64,000 bases of DNA from Companilactobacillus sp. RD055328 (GCF_022835675.1 NZ_BQUT01000005.1:743571-807570); one strand, 5' to 3'. Shown: positions 42,684 to 51,230, counted from the stretch's first letter. Notes: generated by a model not told the origin, from the letters alone. Numbers and translations: made by a program.

Positions 42684-43868
42684 TTATTTGGTGAACTCAT
42701 GTAAGGTAACACCCTTAACAACACGGTTTACAGTTCCCGTAGCTGACGGAGTATCTGGTGTATTCTTAACTTTTAATGAACATTGAAGAGCAATTGTTTG
42801 ACCGAACATGATATCTGGTAAGGCCATATACCCTTCTGGAATATCTAGTGAACCATTCTTAAAGAAGAAATTATTACCGGAATAATCATTATCTGATGAA
42901 ATTCCGATTGCTGTAATATTCTTGGCAATTTGATCACCTTTCATTTCTTCTAAGACATCGACATCATACATACGTGTATAAGCGTCGTTGCTCAAGAAAT
43001 CAAAGACAATTGTTTTTTCATTAACGAATGATTTTGGTCCATGACGGAATCCCATTGAAGAATCAAAGATTGTTGTTAATTGACCAGCTGTTAGTTCTAG
43101 AACTTTCAATTGTGCTTCGCGAGTTAACCCTGCTAAAGCTCCAGATCCAAGATAAGTAATACGATCGAAATCTAAATCCGTAATTTCTTGAATTTCTGAT
43201 TCTCTTTGGATAACTTCATTACCCATTTTGATAATTTGGCTTACCCAGTTAGCTTTGTCTTCATCTGAACTTTGATCAAAGACAAGCATTGCTGTTAATG
43301 ACATACATGAGAAACTTCCTGTCATTGCAAATCCTTTATCATTTGATAATGCTGGTTGCATCAATAGTAGATTGTCATTTTCAGTTTCAGCTTTTTTAGC
43401 TAATTGTCCTTCAGGTGCACAAGTAATTGTAATTTGAGTTAGGTTCTTAACAATTTGTTCTGCACGTTCAACTGTAGCTACACTTTCAGGACTATTTCCA
43501 GATCTTGCAAATGAAACAAGGATAGTTGGTTCGTTTTCTTTTAAATAATCTAGTGGACTAGAAACGATGTTTGTTGTCGCAATTGATTCAAAAGTGAAAT
43601 TAGCAATATCTCCTGTACGGTTCAAATATGGTGTAATTGTGTCACCAACATATTGTGATGTACCTGCTCCAACAAAAATTACACGAATTTTCTCACCATT
43701 TGCTTTAGCTTTAACATCATTCAAGAATTCAGTTATTTCTGACTTCTTGCTCTTATAAGTATCAAAAGCTTCTTGCCAAAGTTTTGGTTGTTGTTGAATT
43801 TCTCTTGTTGTAATAACTGCCCCTAATTTTTCTAATTCTGCATCTGTATTTTTAAACAATCTTTTCAC
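42684..43868 (-). CDS. agaS: SIS-domain sugar isomerase/deaminase, AgaS type
   Basis: Predicted D-galactosamine-6-phosphate deaminase/isomerase of 394 residues giving tagatose-6-phosphate and ammonia. Two SIS domains are visible: one around 45-180 with RVIFVGAGTSQYVGD and SFARSGNSPESVA, the second around 225-360 with TYLGSGALAGLTREAQLK and FRHGPKSFV. This Arg-His-Gly-Pro-Lys motif is typical of AgaS and glucosamine-6-P isomerases (GlmS/NagB2-like). It begins at a GTG next to the IIA stop (no gap). The downstream tagatose-6-phosphate enzymes are at 60-64 kb. Confidence 0.85.
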   Translation of the reverse strand: MKRLFKNTDAELEKLGAVITTREIQQQPKLWQEAFDTYKSKKSEITEFLNDVKAKANGEKIRVIFVGAGTSQYVGDTITPYLNRTGDIANFTFESIATTNIVSSPLDYLKENEPTILVSFARSGNSPESVATVERAEQIVKNLTQITITCAPEGQLAKKAETENDNLLLMQPALSNDKGFAMTGSFSCMSLTAMLVFDQSSDEDKANWVSQIIKMGNEVIQRESEIQEITDLDFDRITYLGSGALAGLTREAQLKVLELTAGQLTTIFDSSMGFRHGPKSFVNEKTIVFDFLSNDAYTRMYDVDVLEEMKGDQIAKNITAIGISSDNDYSGNNFFFKNGSLDIPEGYMALPDIMFGQTIALQCSLKVKNTPDTPSATGTVNRVVKGVTLHEFTK

Positions 43869-44294
43869 CTATATTCCTTCATCATTATTTGTTGCTTCTT
43901 GTTTTTTCTTCATTTGGAATTTTGTAATTCCATTTTTTCCGTTTTCTATTGAGCTTTCAACGAATTGATCAACTGACATTTCTCGGTTGAATAGTCCTTC
44001 CATAATTAATGGAGCATTAACTCCAGCAATTACTCCAATATTATCGTTGTCAGCCTTAATCATTGCTGCTTGGTTGAATGGTGTTCCACCTGCTAAGTCA
44101 GTTAAGAATACAATTCCTTCATCAGCATTTAATTCTTCCATTGCTGAGATAAAAGCCTCATATAATTCTTCTGATGTCATTCCTTTAGCAAAATCAATTG
44201 TTTTGAATTTTTCTTGAGGTCCGGCTACCAACTCAATATCACTACCGACACCTGTCGCAAAATTACCATGTCCTGTCAAAATTATTCCTAACAT
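43869..44294 (-). CDS. PTS mannose-family IIA component
   Basis: Cytoplasmic EIIA of 141 residues accepting phosphate from HPr. The N-terminal MLGIILTGHGNFATGV has the phosphorylated histidine at His9; LTDLAGGTPFNQAAM near 65-80 is the conserved EIIA-Man loop. It is not fused to IIB, unlike many AB proteins. It is the first enzyme gene after the regulator (20 bases), with a weak ribosome site (AAGGGT about 13 bases before the ATG), so it may depend on coupling. Confidence 0.9.
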   Translation of the reverse strand: MLGIILTGHGNFATGVGSDIELVAGPQEKFKTIDFAKGMTSEELYEAFISAMEELNADEGIVFLTDLAGGTPFNQAAMIKADNDNIGVIAGVNAPLIMEGLFNREMSVDQFVESSIENGKNGITKFQMKKKQEATNNDEGI

Positions 44295-44314
44295 AACTAA
44301 CTATCAACCCTTCA

Positions 44315-45046
44315 TTATTTATTTCCTTGGTAGTACTGTCTGATGTGATAAGTGAACTTGTCTGCTCTAGCAATACTCAATGTGAATTCGACGATTCGGC
44401 TATCTGTATCAGAAGTTAAGCGTTCAATTCGCAAACTAGGCGAACCAACTGGAATATCTAATAATTTGTTATTATCTGCATTTGCTAATGTTGCTGTACA
44501 AGTTTCATCTGCTGAAAAGATCTTGATATCAAAGTCTTCCGTGAAAACATCATATAAGCTGCGATGCTCAATGCGTTTCAATGACAAATCATCAAATATT
44601 TCTTTGTTCAGATAAGTTCTCTCGACAATCATCGGCTCTCCATCTGCATATCGAATACGTTTCAACTCATAAATTGGAGCCCCAACTTCAATTCGTAACA
44701 TCTTAGCTTGATACTCTTTAGCAGCTTTTTCTTTCAAGAACAAAATTTTGGTCTTAGTTTGAATCCCCATTTCTTTCATTCGTTCAGAAAAACTAAAAGT
44801 ATTCGCTAAGTTAGTTACATTTTGTGGCCGATAAGAAACAAACGTTCCTCTACCATGTTGTCGATAAACATATCCCAAAACCTCTAACTCTTCGAGTGCG
44901 TTCCTAACAGTTGTTCGACTGACTTTGTATTGTTGAACAAGTTCTCTTTCAGAAGGCAACTTCTCATTTGGGCTTAGTTTTGAAATAACTTTGTATCTCA
45001 AAACGTCTATCAGCCCTTGTGATAACGTTTCGCTTTTCTCTTTCAC
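44315..45046 (-). CDS. GntR-family (HutC subfamily) regulator of the PTS operon
   Basis: Repressor of 243 residues. The winged helix (KLPSERELVQQYKVSRTTVRNALEELEVLGYV) is at 25-58, followed by a UTRA ligand domain ending RIVEFTLSIARADKFTYHIRQYY. GntR/HutC regulators with this layout include NagR and AgaR, sensing an amino-sugar phosphate. It starts at GTG 45046 after GAGGTGAG. It is the first gene of the operon and its promoter contains a GGT-N4-ACC site, so it should control itself, the PTS genes and, through the similar site at 40427, nagA. Confidence 0.88.
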   Translation of the reverse strand: MKEKSETLSQGLIDVLRYKVISKLSPNEKLPSERELVQQYKVSRTTVRNALEELEVLGYVYRQHGRGTFVSYRPQNVTNLANTFSFSERMKEMGIQTKTKILFLKEKAAKEYQAKMLRIEVGAPIYELKRIRYADGEPMIVERTYLNKEIFDDLSLKRIEHRSLYDVFTEDFDIKIFSADETCTATLANADNNKLLDIPVGSPSLRIERLTSDTDSRIVEFTLSIARADKFTYHIRQYYQGNK

Positions 45047-45062
45047 ATCTCACCTCACGAAC

Positions 45063-45114
45063 TGGTTACTACCAATTTCGTTTAAAGTGTACAATGAAAC
45101 CGCTTTCTTGTCAA
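45063..45114 (-). promoter_or_regulatory. Promoter, cre site and operator of the amino-sugar operon
   Basis: On the minus strand TTGACA (45114-45109), 17 bases, TACACT (45091-45086). The spacer is a catabolite-response element: plus strand TGAAACCGCTTTCT (45095-45108) matches TGWAANCGNTNWCA at 13 of 14 positions. Downstream of the -10, TGGTTACTACCA (45063-45074) fits a GGT-N4-ACC operator. CcpA repression plus GntR control is the straightforward reading. Confidence 0.75.
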
Positions 45115-45131
45115 ACGATAACTAAGAAAAT

Positions 45132-45160
45132 AAAAGATGCCGCCATAAATGGCGACATCT
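45132..45160 (-). terminator. Terminator of the ddl unit
   Basis: Minus strand GATGTCGCCAT pairs with ATGGCGGCATC, then TTTTATTTT. Confidence 0.8.
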
Positions 45161-45165
45161 CAATG

Positions 45166-45576
45166 TTATTTAACTAAATTCAATTTGTTTTCTTCTATAA
45201 ATTCTTTAAAGGCTTTTGTGTCAGCGTGGCTCAATATAACACCATAAGTCCTATCCATCATTGTTAATGGTTCAGAATTCTCTTTGAAATCGAAGCGATT
45301 CTTGGTGCGATAAATATACAAATCTTCGTAAGGAATTTTTTTAACTTTTTTAACATCTTTAAAAATAGTTAAACTATGTTTATGAACACCGATGAAACCT
45401 GTTCCACCGCGCCCAACATAATATTTAATATAACGACCGCGTTCAGCTTTTTCAATTGAACGTTTCTTCTTGAAGTAGCCATTAAGCCATATCCACTGTA
45501 CAGATATCAACAAAACAAGCGCAATCATTAAAATAACTATTAATGTTGTTGTTAAACCATTCCCCGATTCTTGCAT
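45166..45576 (-). CDS. Hypothetical membrane-anchored protein
   Basis: A 136-residue protein with one N-terminal membrane helix (about 8-30, TLIVILMIALVLLISVQWIW) and a basic cytoplasmic domain of about 100 residues. The soluble part (YIKYYVGRGGTGFIGVHK, then IPYEDLYIYRTKNRFDF) looks like a small beta-rich domain, possibly of the bacterial PH type, but I cannot name a family. AAAGAGGT lies before the ATG and overlaps the end of ddl (11 bases apart), so both are co-transcribed. A role near the envelope is plausible. Confidence 0.65.
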   Translation of the reverse strand: MQESGNGLTTTLIVILMIALVLLISVQWIWLNGYFKKKRSIEKAERGRYIKYYVGRGGTGFIGVHKHSLTIFKDVKKVKKIPYEDLYIYRTKNRFDFKENSEPLTMMDRTYGVILSHADTKAFKEFIEENKLNLVK

Positions 45577-45587
45577 TTTTTACCTCT

Positions 45588-46646
45588 TTATTTGTTATTT
45601 TCATACCAAGCTAACTTACTATTGATGATCATTTCACATAAATCAGCATAGTCAACGCCGTCAGCCGCAGCTTCTCGTGGCAATAATGATAGTGGTGTCA
45701 TACCTGGAAGTGAATTAGCTTCAATTACGTATGCCCCTTTATCATTAAGTAAGACATCTACTCGACCGTAGTTAACCATTCCTAATGCTTCAAAGGTCTT
45801 CAATGCAAGATCTTGCATTTGCTTGTGAATAGCTGGATCTAAGTTTTCTGGCGGTGTAATGAAATGTGTTACGTTATTTTCAATGAACTTGTGTTCAAAA
45901 TCATACCAACCTGTGTCAACAACAATTTCAACAGCCGGAAAAACTCGTTGATCGATTAGGCCAATTGAAAATTCACGACCTTCGATGAATTCTTCTATTA
46001 ATGCTTCACCGTCAAACTTCAGTGCTTCTTGAACAGAAGACTTAAGTTCTGATTCATCGCGAACTATGCTTGTACCAACTGATGAACCACCGTTAGCTGG
46101 TTTTACAACCATTGGAAAGTCGAATTCTAAATCAGAAGACTTAATCTCGCTGTTTTTTGTTGCGAAATATTTAGCTGTTAGAATATTGTTTTGGAAGAAG
46201 ATTTCTTTTGAGAATTTCTTATCCATTGCAAGTCCTGAAGCCAATGTACCTGACCCAGTATATTTAACCTCATTCAAGTCTAGCATGGCTTGAACTTTAC
46301 CATTTTCACCGTCTTCACCATGAAGACCCATGTATACGATATCTGCTGCTTGGCAGACGCGCATTACATTCTTACCAAATAAACCACGAGTTCCATCAGT
46401 TCTTAAAGCATTAATCTTTTCAGTAGTTAATACTTCGTCACTGATAATTAATTTACTTTCATCTTCAGGATCAGTTGTGAATAGTGCATCAACTTCAGCA
46501 TCACTATTTGCATCAACTCCTAAAAATGAATCAACATAAGCAACCTTATGCCCTTTACTTCTTAGTGCGTTTGTAATTCTCGCACCTGATGACAATGAGA
46601 CGTTTCTTTCAGTACTACGTCCACCTGATAAAACAACGATTTTCAT
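45588..46646 (-). CDS. ddl: D-alanine--D-alanine (or D-lactate) ligase
   Basis: ATP-grasp ligase for the peptidoglycan stem, 352 residues. SGGRSTERNVSLSSG at 7-21, the HGEDGENGKVQAML loop near 109, KPANGGSSVG near 182 and DVLLNDKGAYVIEANSLPGM near 300 mark Ddl. The omega-loop position that is tyrosine in E. coli DdlB (E-A-K-Y) reads E-H-K-F here (Phe254). Phenylalanine there goes with D-Ala-D-lactate synthesis and intrinsic vancomycin resistance in Leuconostoc and many lactobacilli. AGGAGG precedes the ATG. Confidence 0.95.
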   Translation of the reverse strand: MKIVVLSGGRSTERNVSLSSGARITNALRSKGHKVAYVDSFLGVDANSDAEVDALFTTDPEDESKLIISDEVLTTEKINALRTDGTRGLFGKNVMRVCQAADIVYMGLHGEDGENGKVQAMLDLNEVKYTGSGTLASGLAMDKKFSKEIFFQNNILTAKYFATKNSEIKSSDLEFDFPMVVKPANGGSSVGTSIVRDESELKSSVQEALKFDGEALIEEFIEGREFSIGLIDQRVFPAVEIVVDTGWYDFEHKFIENNVTHFITPPENLDPAIHKQMQDLALKTFEALGMVNYGRVDVLLNDKGAYVIEANSLPGMTPLSLLPREAAADGVDYADLCEMIINSKLAWYENNK

Positions 46647-46751
46647 GGGTATTATCCTCCTGCAAATCCATTTTTTAATATACGTGTTTTCCTAGAACCT
46701 TAACTTTACCATAATTTCTAAATTATATGCATCATGACGTAACCAAAACTT

Positions 46752-46777
46752 AAAAAAAACGTCATTAGACGTTTTTT
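46752..46777 (-). terminator. Terminator of the purine permease gene
   Basis: AAAACGTC pairs with GACGTTTT on the minus strand, close to the stop codon. Confidence 0.85.
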
Positions 46778-46779
46778 GT

Positions 46780-48090
46780 TTATTTATTAGTTATATAGAA
46801 GAAGAAAATAAAAATCAAAGCTAGTATATACATTAATGGATGAATTTCCTTACCACGTTTAGCTGTAATCATAGTAATTGGATAGAAGATAAATCCGATA
46901 GCAATACCATCAGAGATACTATAAGTTAATGGCATTGTTACTAATGTCATAAATGCTGGAATTGCGATTTCTAATTTGTCCCAATCGATTTCTTTTAATG
47001 ATGTGGCCATCAATACTCCAACAACAATTAATGCTGGAGCTGTAACATTACTTGTAATAATTGATAGTAATGGTGAAAAGAAGAGACTTAATAAGAAGAA
47101 AATAGCTACAATTACTGAAGTAAATCCAGAACGACCACCAACAGCTATTCCGGCAGAAGCTTCTACATAAGCTGATGTTGGTGAAGTACCAAGAACTGAT
47201 CCTACCAACATTGATGTTGAATCGGCGGCTAACGCACGTCCTGCTCTTGGTAATTCATTATCTTTCATGAATCCACCTTGTTGAGCTAATGCTACCAATG
47301 TACCCGCTGTATCAAAGAAGGTAACCATCAAGAAAGTTAAAACGACCATTACCATTTGAATACTATTAAAATCACCAATATGTTGAGGAGCCACCATAAA
47401 AGTAGACTTAATACTTGGGACACTAGCAACAATACCTTGCGGTAAAGCAATTAGCTTTGTAACTAGTCCTAAAATAGTTGTTAGTACCATTCCGATAAAT
47501 ACGGCACCAGGGATTTTTTTAACCATTAAAATTGCTGTAACAACGATTCCAAAAATTGTTAACCAAGTAGTTCCTATACTTAATGAACCCATCCCTACCA
47601 AAGTAGATTCATTAGCAACAATGATTCCACCTTCTTGTAAACCTAAGAATGCGATAAATAGTCCAATCCCTGCAGCAATTGCTAGCTTCATATCTTTAGG
47701 AATGGCATTAATAATTGCTTCACGAATTTTAAAAATTGTAATAATAATAAATATAATAGATGCTAAAAATACTCCAGCTAATGCAGTCTTCCAAGATACT
47801 CCCATACCAATAACTACTGTATAAGTGAAGAAAGCATTAATTCCTAAACCGGGAGCAACTGTAAATGGATACTTAGCTACCAATCCCATAATTAGACAAC
47901 CTAATGCAGAAGTTAGCGCAGTTGCTGTAAAAATAGCTCCCTTACTCATGCCTGCTGCACCCAAAACATTAGGATTAACAAATAATATATAAGCCATTGA
48001 AACAAATGTAGTGATTCCTGCCAAAGTTTCAGTTCTAAAATTTGTTTTTAATTCATCAAAATTAAAATATTGTTCGATTTTGTCGATCAT
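46780..48090 (-). CDS. NCS2 purine permease (adenine/guanine/hypoxanthine type)
   Basis: Proton-coupled purine uptake protein, 436 residues, about 12-14 membrane segments. It belongs to the AdeP/PbuG/PbuO branch: it begins IEQYFNFDELKTNFRTETLAG, has MAYILFVNPNVLGAAGM near 30-48, the TALGCLIMGL part near 60-70, and the conserved FDTAGTLVALAQQGG near 258-272 and GTSPTSAYVEASAG near 303-316. It would import adenine, guanine or hypoxanthine. The promoter carries a PurBox with its centre about 67 bases before the predicted start. GAAGGGG precedes the ATG. Confidence 0.92.
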   Translation of the reverse strand: MIDKIEQYFNFDELKTNFRTETLAGITTFVSMAYILFVNPNVLGAAGMSKGAIFTATALTSALGCLIMGLVAKYPFTVAPGLGINAFFTYTVVIGMGVSWKTALAGVFLASIIFIIITIFKIREAIINAIPKDMKLAIAAGIGLFIAFLGLQEGGIIVANESTLVGMGSLSIGTTWLTIFGIVVTAILMVKKIPGAVFIGMVLTTILGLVTKLIALPQGIVASVPSIKSTFMVAPQHIGDFNSIQMVMVVLTFLMVTFFDTAGTLVALAQQGGFMKDNELPRAGRALAADSTSMLVGSVLGTSPTSAYVEASAGIAVGGRSGFTSVIVAIFFLLSLFFSPLLSIITSNVTAPALIVVGVLMATSLKEIDWDKLEIAIPAFMTLVTMPLTYSISDGIAIGFIFYPITMITAKRGKEIHPLMYILALIFIFFFYITNK

Positions 48091-48109
48091 TGATTAAATC
48101 CCCTTCAAA

Positions 48110-48207
48110 ATAGTTCGTATTTTTAAGAACATATTCAATATTAAATCACTATGAATGACAATTCAAGAACAAACACCTATTTTATTCAAATTAATGTTCG
48201 TGTTTTG
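48110..48207 (-). promoter_or_regulatory. Purine permease promoter with two PurBox-like elements
   Basis: TTGAAT (48166-48161), 17 bases, TAATAT (48143-48138) on the minus strand. Plus strand AATGTTCGTGTTTTG (48193-48207) is an inverted PurBox whose CGAAC core centre lies about 67 bases before the predicted start. A second box, ATAGTTCGTATTTTT (48110-48124), lies in the leader. Confidence 0.6.
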
Positions 48208-48292
48208 TTAAAAATGTTAGTTTAAAAAAAGTTAAACTTTGTTATTTTCTTATTAAAATGTTGTATCTTATATAAACGGAGGATTTAAAATT

Positions 48293-49240
48293 ATGAATAA
48301 AAATAAATTAATCACACTATTACTGACAACCGCTACTATGTTTGTCAGCGCGGTTTCAATTAATGGTGTTGCCAAAGCCGATACTTGGGAACAACCAGTT
48401 ATGACACTTGGTACATCCCTAACAGATTCGCAAAAACAAGGAACTATCGACGTTCTTTCAAGTAAATTGAGTAATAACAACTATAAACAAATCACCGTTA
48501 ATGGTGATATCTTAGTTAAATATCTGAACCCTTCAGGTTCAAACTTCACAACAACATCTGGAGCATGGTCTTCTGCTTTAATTGAGAAGACGAGTTCAGG
48601 ATCAGGTATTAACGTTGAAATTCTTGATTACAATAATCATAATAACATCACTACTATTACTGAAGATCAATACAAAAACGCTGCTTTAACTGCCGGGATT
48701 TCTGATGCTAATATTTATGTAACATCTGCTACACCAATAGATGGTTCTGGAGCATTAGCAGGAATATATGCTGCGTATTCACAAAATGGTGATGCTTTAA
48801 ACCAAGATCAAGTTTCAGCCGCTCAAGATGAAATGAATACATTGAGCAACATTACAGAAGCAAATAAAAACAAAGATGGTTATACTGATGAACAGTTAAA
48901 TAATGCCATGGCCGGCGCTAAGAGTGATATGGCTGAAAAAGGATCAGAAGTTACTGTTAATGAAATTACGAATATCGTTAATAACCAAATTTCTGATAAC
49001 AATTTAGAGAACACTGTAACTAATACTCAAAAACAACAACTTGTTAAAGTACTTGTTTCAATCCGTGATTCAGGTGCGCTTGATAACAATAGTTTCAAGA
49101 GCCAAGCTGATAAATTAGGAAATAACATCAAGAAGTCAGCTAGTGATATCTTTAATAAAATAAACACTGAGAGTAATCGTAATTTCTTCCAAAAAATATG
49201 GGATGGAATAGTAAATTTCTTCTCTAGTCTACTTAAATAA
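48293..49240 (+). CDS. DUF1002 exported protein
   Basis: A 315-residue protein with a signal peptide (MNKNKLITLLLTTATMFVSA, cleavage after about KADA-like AKAD at 27-30) and the DUF1002 (YpuA) pattern: TLGTSLTDSQKQGTI near 40, VNGDILVKYL near 70, IDGSGALAGIYAAY near 142 and a helical C-terminus ending IWDGIVNFFSSLLK, which may bind membrane. Family function is unknown; YpuA of Bacillus is an exported protein. GGAGG precedes the ATG. Confidence 0.85.
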   Translation: MNKNKLITLLLTTATMFVSAVSINGVAKADTWEQPVMTLGTSLTDSQKQGTIDVLSSKLSNNNYKQITVNGDILVKYLNPSGSNFTTTSGAWSSALIEKTSSGSGINVEILDYNNHNNITTITEDQYKNAALTAGISDANIYVTSATPIDGSGALAGIYAAYSQNGDALNQDQVSAAQDEMNTLSNITEANKNKDGYTDEQLNNAMAGAKSDMAEKGSEVTVNEITNIVNNQISDNNLENTVTNTQKQQLVKVLVSIRDSGALDNNSFKSQADKLGNNIKKSASDIFNKINTESNRNFFQKIWDGIVNFFSSLLK

Positions 49241-49267
49241 AAAAGAAGCCACATTGGCTTCTTTTTT
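49238..49267. terminator. Bidirectional terminator
   Basis: AAAAAAGAAGCC pairs with GGCTTCTTTTTT between convergent genes. Confidence 0.9.
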
Positions 49268-49269
49268 AT

Positions 49270-49917
49270 TTACATTTTATCCATTGTCATATTTAACATT
49301 TCGTCAACTAAGTTATTCCCTGCGTTTTCAGCATGACCTTTGGTCCACGTTATTTGTAATTTGTTAAAGTCAGCTAATAGTTTATCTAATTGAACCCACA
49401 ATTCTTTGTTAGCAGGTTCTTGTCCATCAGCTTTTTTCCAGCCACGTTTCTTCCAACCTTGTAACCAACCTAACGTTATAGCATTAATAACATATTTGGA
49501 ATCAGAAATTAAAGATATTTCTTCGTTTTGTTTACTTAAAGCTTGCAACTTCTCAAGTGCCTTGATAAAAGCTGTAATCTCCATTTTATTGTTGGTTACT
49601 CCGTATTCTCCGGCTGAATCACCAACTTGTTTCCCGTGGTCTAAAATCACATAAGCCCATGCTGCTTTATCATGACTATTTACATGTCCACCTTTAACAT
49701 TACCTGTATTTCTAGAACCACCGTCAGTATAAACAACGATTGCATCTTTTGAGACTTTGACTTCCTTCATTCCTGAATTCATAAACTCTTCAGCCTCAGC
49801 TTGCGAGGTGAATCCTTTATAAACTGCACCAGAAAATCCGGTTACTTGTGCCTTTGCTTCAGGCCAATTAGTATAAATCCCTGGTTTCTTACCTTTTTTT
49901 ATCGCATAAAACTTCAT
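49270..49917 (-). CDS. rnhA: Ribonuclease HI with N-terminal viroplasmin domain
   Basis: Degrades the RNA strand of RNA-DNA hybrids; 215 residues. Residues 1-45 (FYAIKKGKKPGIYTNWPEAKAQV) are the viroplasmin/hybrid-binding domain. The RNase H part has the four acidic residues in YTDGGSRNTG near 64, KMEITAFIKAL near 110, LISDSKYVINAI near 132 and the C-terminal NNLVDEMLN, plus the WTKGHAENAG histidine loop near 193. Length is normal for this two-domain class. Single-gene unit. Confidence 0.92.
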   Translation of the reverse strand: MKFYAIKKGKKPGIYTNWPEAKAQVTGFSGAVYKGFTSQAEAEEFMNSGMKEVKVSKDAIVVYTDGGSRNTGNVKGGHVNSHDKAAWAYVILDHGKQVGDSAGEYGVTNNKMEITAFIKALEKLQALSKQNEEISLISDSKYVINAITLGWLQGWKKRGWKKADGQEPANKELWVQLDKLLADFNKLQITWTKGHAENAGNNLVDEMLNMTMDKM

Positions 49918-49983
49918 ATTATTTCACCTCAATTAGATAGAAGTATTATAATATAGTAATCATAAAATAAACAGGAATGAAAA

Positions 49984-50766
49984 TTGACTAAAAAAAATCA
50001 TCTTACATCCATCCCTCAGCATGAAAAACATTTAAGTGACGCCCAAGTGCCCACTTTATTTGTTCATGGCTTCCGTGGTGGAGATTATACTACTGAAAAG
50101 ATGGTTCTTGCTTCATTAGCGCATACGGATGCTAATGATTTTCTTAAGGCTACTATTGATGGTATTGGTCGCATTACATATGAGGGTACTTGGACAGCTA
50201 ACAAATATCCATTAGTCCAAATAGTTTTTAAAGAGAAATGGACTGGCGCTCATTTCATGGCTTATTGGATTGTTAAAGTCCTTAAAGACTTATCAAAAAA
50301 TTTCGAATTTGAAAAATACTATGCTGTTGGACATTCTTTGGGCGCCGTTGCGCTTGTACTAGCTGAAATTAATGCCCATTCAAAAAATTATCTTCCAAAG
50401 ATTGATAAATTAGTATTAGTCGCTGGTCCTTTTTCAGGAGTTATTGGTCTTGGAGATTTACCTAATGTTAATCGAATAAACAGTAATGGTCGTCCAACTT
50501 TTACAAGCCCAACTTTTATTCAATTACGACTAACTAAGAACCGTTTCCCCAAAAATGTTGATGTAATTAATATTTTTGGAAACGTTAATGATTTCTCCAA
50601 TTCCGATAAGTACGTCTCGGTCACTTCTGCTCGGTCAATTTCTTATATATTAAAAGATCATGTACGTTCATATGAAGAAGTTGAGATTATTGGCAATAAC
50701 GGTGAACATTCTCAAATGCACGATGACACAAGAATACTTGATGCAATGGTAAGATTCTTGTTCTAA
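49984..50766 (+). CDS. DUF915 alpha/beta hydrolase
   Basis: Serine hydrolase of 260 residues. PTLFVHGFRGG near 24-34 is the oxyanion region, YAVGHSLGAVA near 119 the nucleophile elbow and NNGEHSQMHDD near 240 contains the catalytic histidine. This is the lactobacillar DUF915 cell-surface-hydrolase family, but here no signal peptide is present, so it is cytoplasmic or anchored otherwise. Start is TTG at 49984 after AGGA; an overlapping ATG is closed by an immediate stop. Followed at 16 bases by a hypothetical gene in the same unit. Confidence 0.82.
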   Translation: MTKKNHLTSIPQHEKHLSDAQVPTLFVHGFRGGDYTTEKMVLASLAHTDANDFLKATIDGIGRITYEGTWTANKYPLVQIVFKEKWTGAHFMAYWIVKVLKDLSKNFEFEKYYAVGHSLGAVALVLAEINAHSKNYLPKIDKLVLVAGPFSGVIGLGDLPNVNRINSNGRPTFTSPTFIQLRLTKNRFPKNVDVINIFGNVNDFSNSDKYVSVTSARSISYILKDHVRSYEEVEIIGNNGEHSQMHDDTRILDAMVRFLF

Positions 50767-50782
50767 TTTAAGGGGAAATATA

Positions 50783-51208
50783 ATGTCAAAATATGCTTAT
50801 TTAAGGCCTTTAGTTACACCAAATTTCATATTTGATTTCCCTTCTCAATTTGAAATAAAAAAAATAAATGAATTTATTTCTGGTAACTACAATCAAACCG
50901 TTAAAATTGCCAACCAGAACATGCAGGCCATTATGAGCGGTTCACAATTAATTTGGTATATTCAATCAAAAAACAACAACCAAATAGTCGGCAAGTTAAA
51001 TTTAACCTTTACTAATCAAGAACTAAATACTGCTGATATTGAATGTTTTTTAAGTGAAGAACTAACTGATTCCCAGATACTTGAAATCAGTCAAAGAGTT
51101 GTTCACATTTGTACTACTAATCTGGAGCTTAAAGATATAAATATTATTAACAGTCTGAACAAAATCACTTGCCAAGAGTTAAAAAACCACTATAATATTG
51201 GGCAATAA
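50783..51208 (+). CDS. Hypothetical protein, weakly GNAT-like
   Basis: A 141-residue protein. It starts YAYLRPLVTPNFIFDF, has SQLIWYIQSKNNNQIVGKLNL near 54-74 and IECFLSEELTDSQILEIS near 87-104, then KDINIINSLNKITCQELKNH, a layout with strand-strand-helix order like a RimJ-type GNAT. The acetyl-CoA loop (R/Q-x-x-G-x-G/A) is absent, so it is either a degenerate member or unrelated. Possible pseudo-enzyme. AAGGGG precedes the ATG; it lies between the DUF915 hydrolase and yugP, all likely one transcript. Confidence 0.5.
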   Translation: MSKYAYLRPLVTPNFIFDFPSQFEIKKINEFISGNYNQTVKIANQNMQAIMSGSQLIWYIQSKNNNQIVGKLNLTFTNQELNTADIECFLSEELTDSQILEISQRVVHICTTNLELKDINIINSLNKITCQELKNHYNIGQ

Positions 51209-51230
51209 CAATTAATAATGAGGTAAATGA

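Noticed and set aside
44315-45046. Insertion or foreign origin of the amino-sugar operon
   Set aside because: Base composition and codon use look like the neighbours; no transposase remnants or flanking repeats seen.
48061-48292. Possible purine riboswitch before the NCS2 permease
   Set aside because: The conserved three-way junction core sequences are not visible; PurBoxes explain purine control better. The same was true for the guaC leader.
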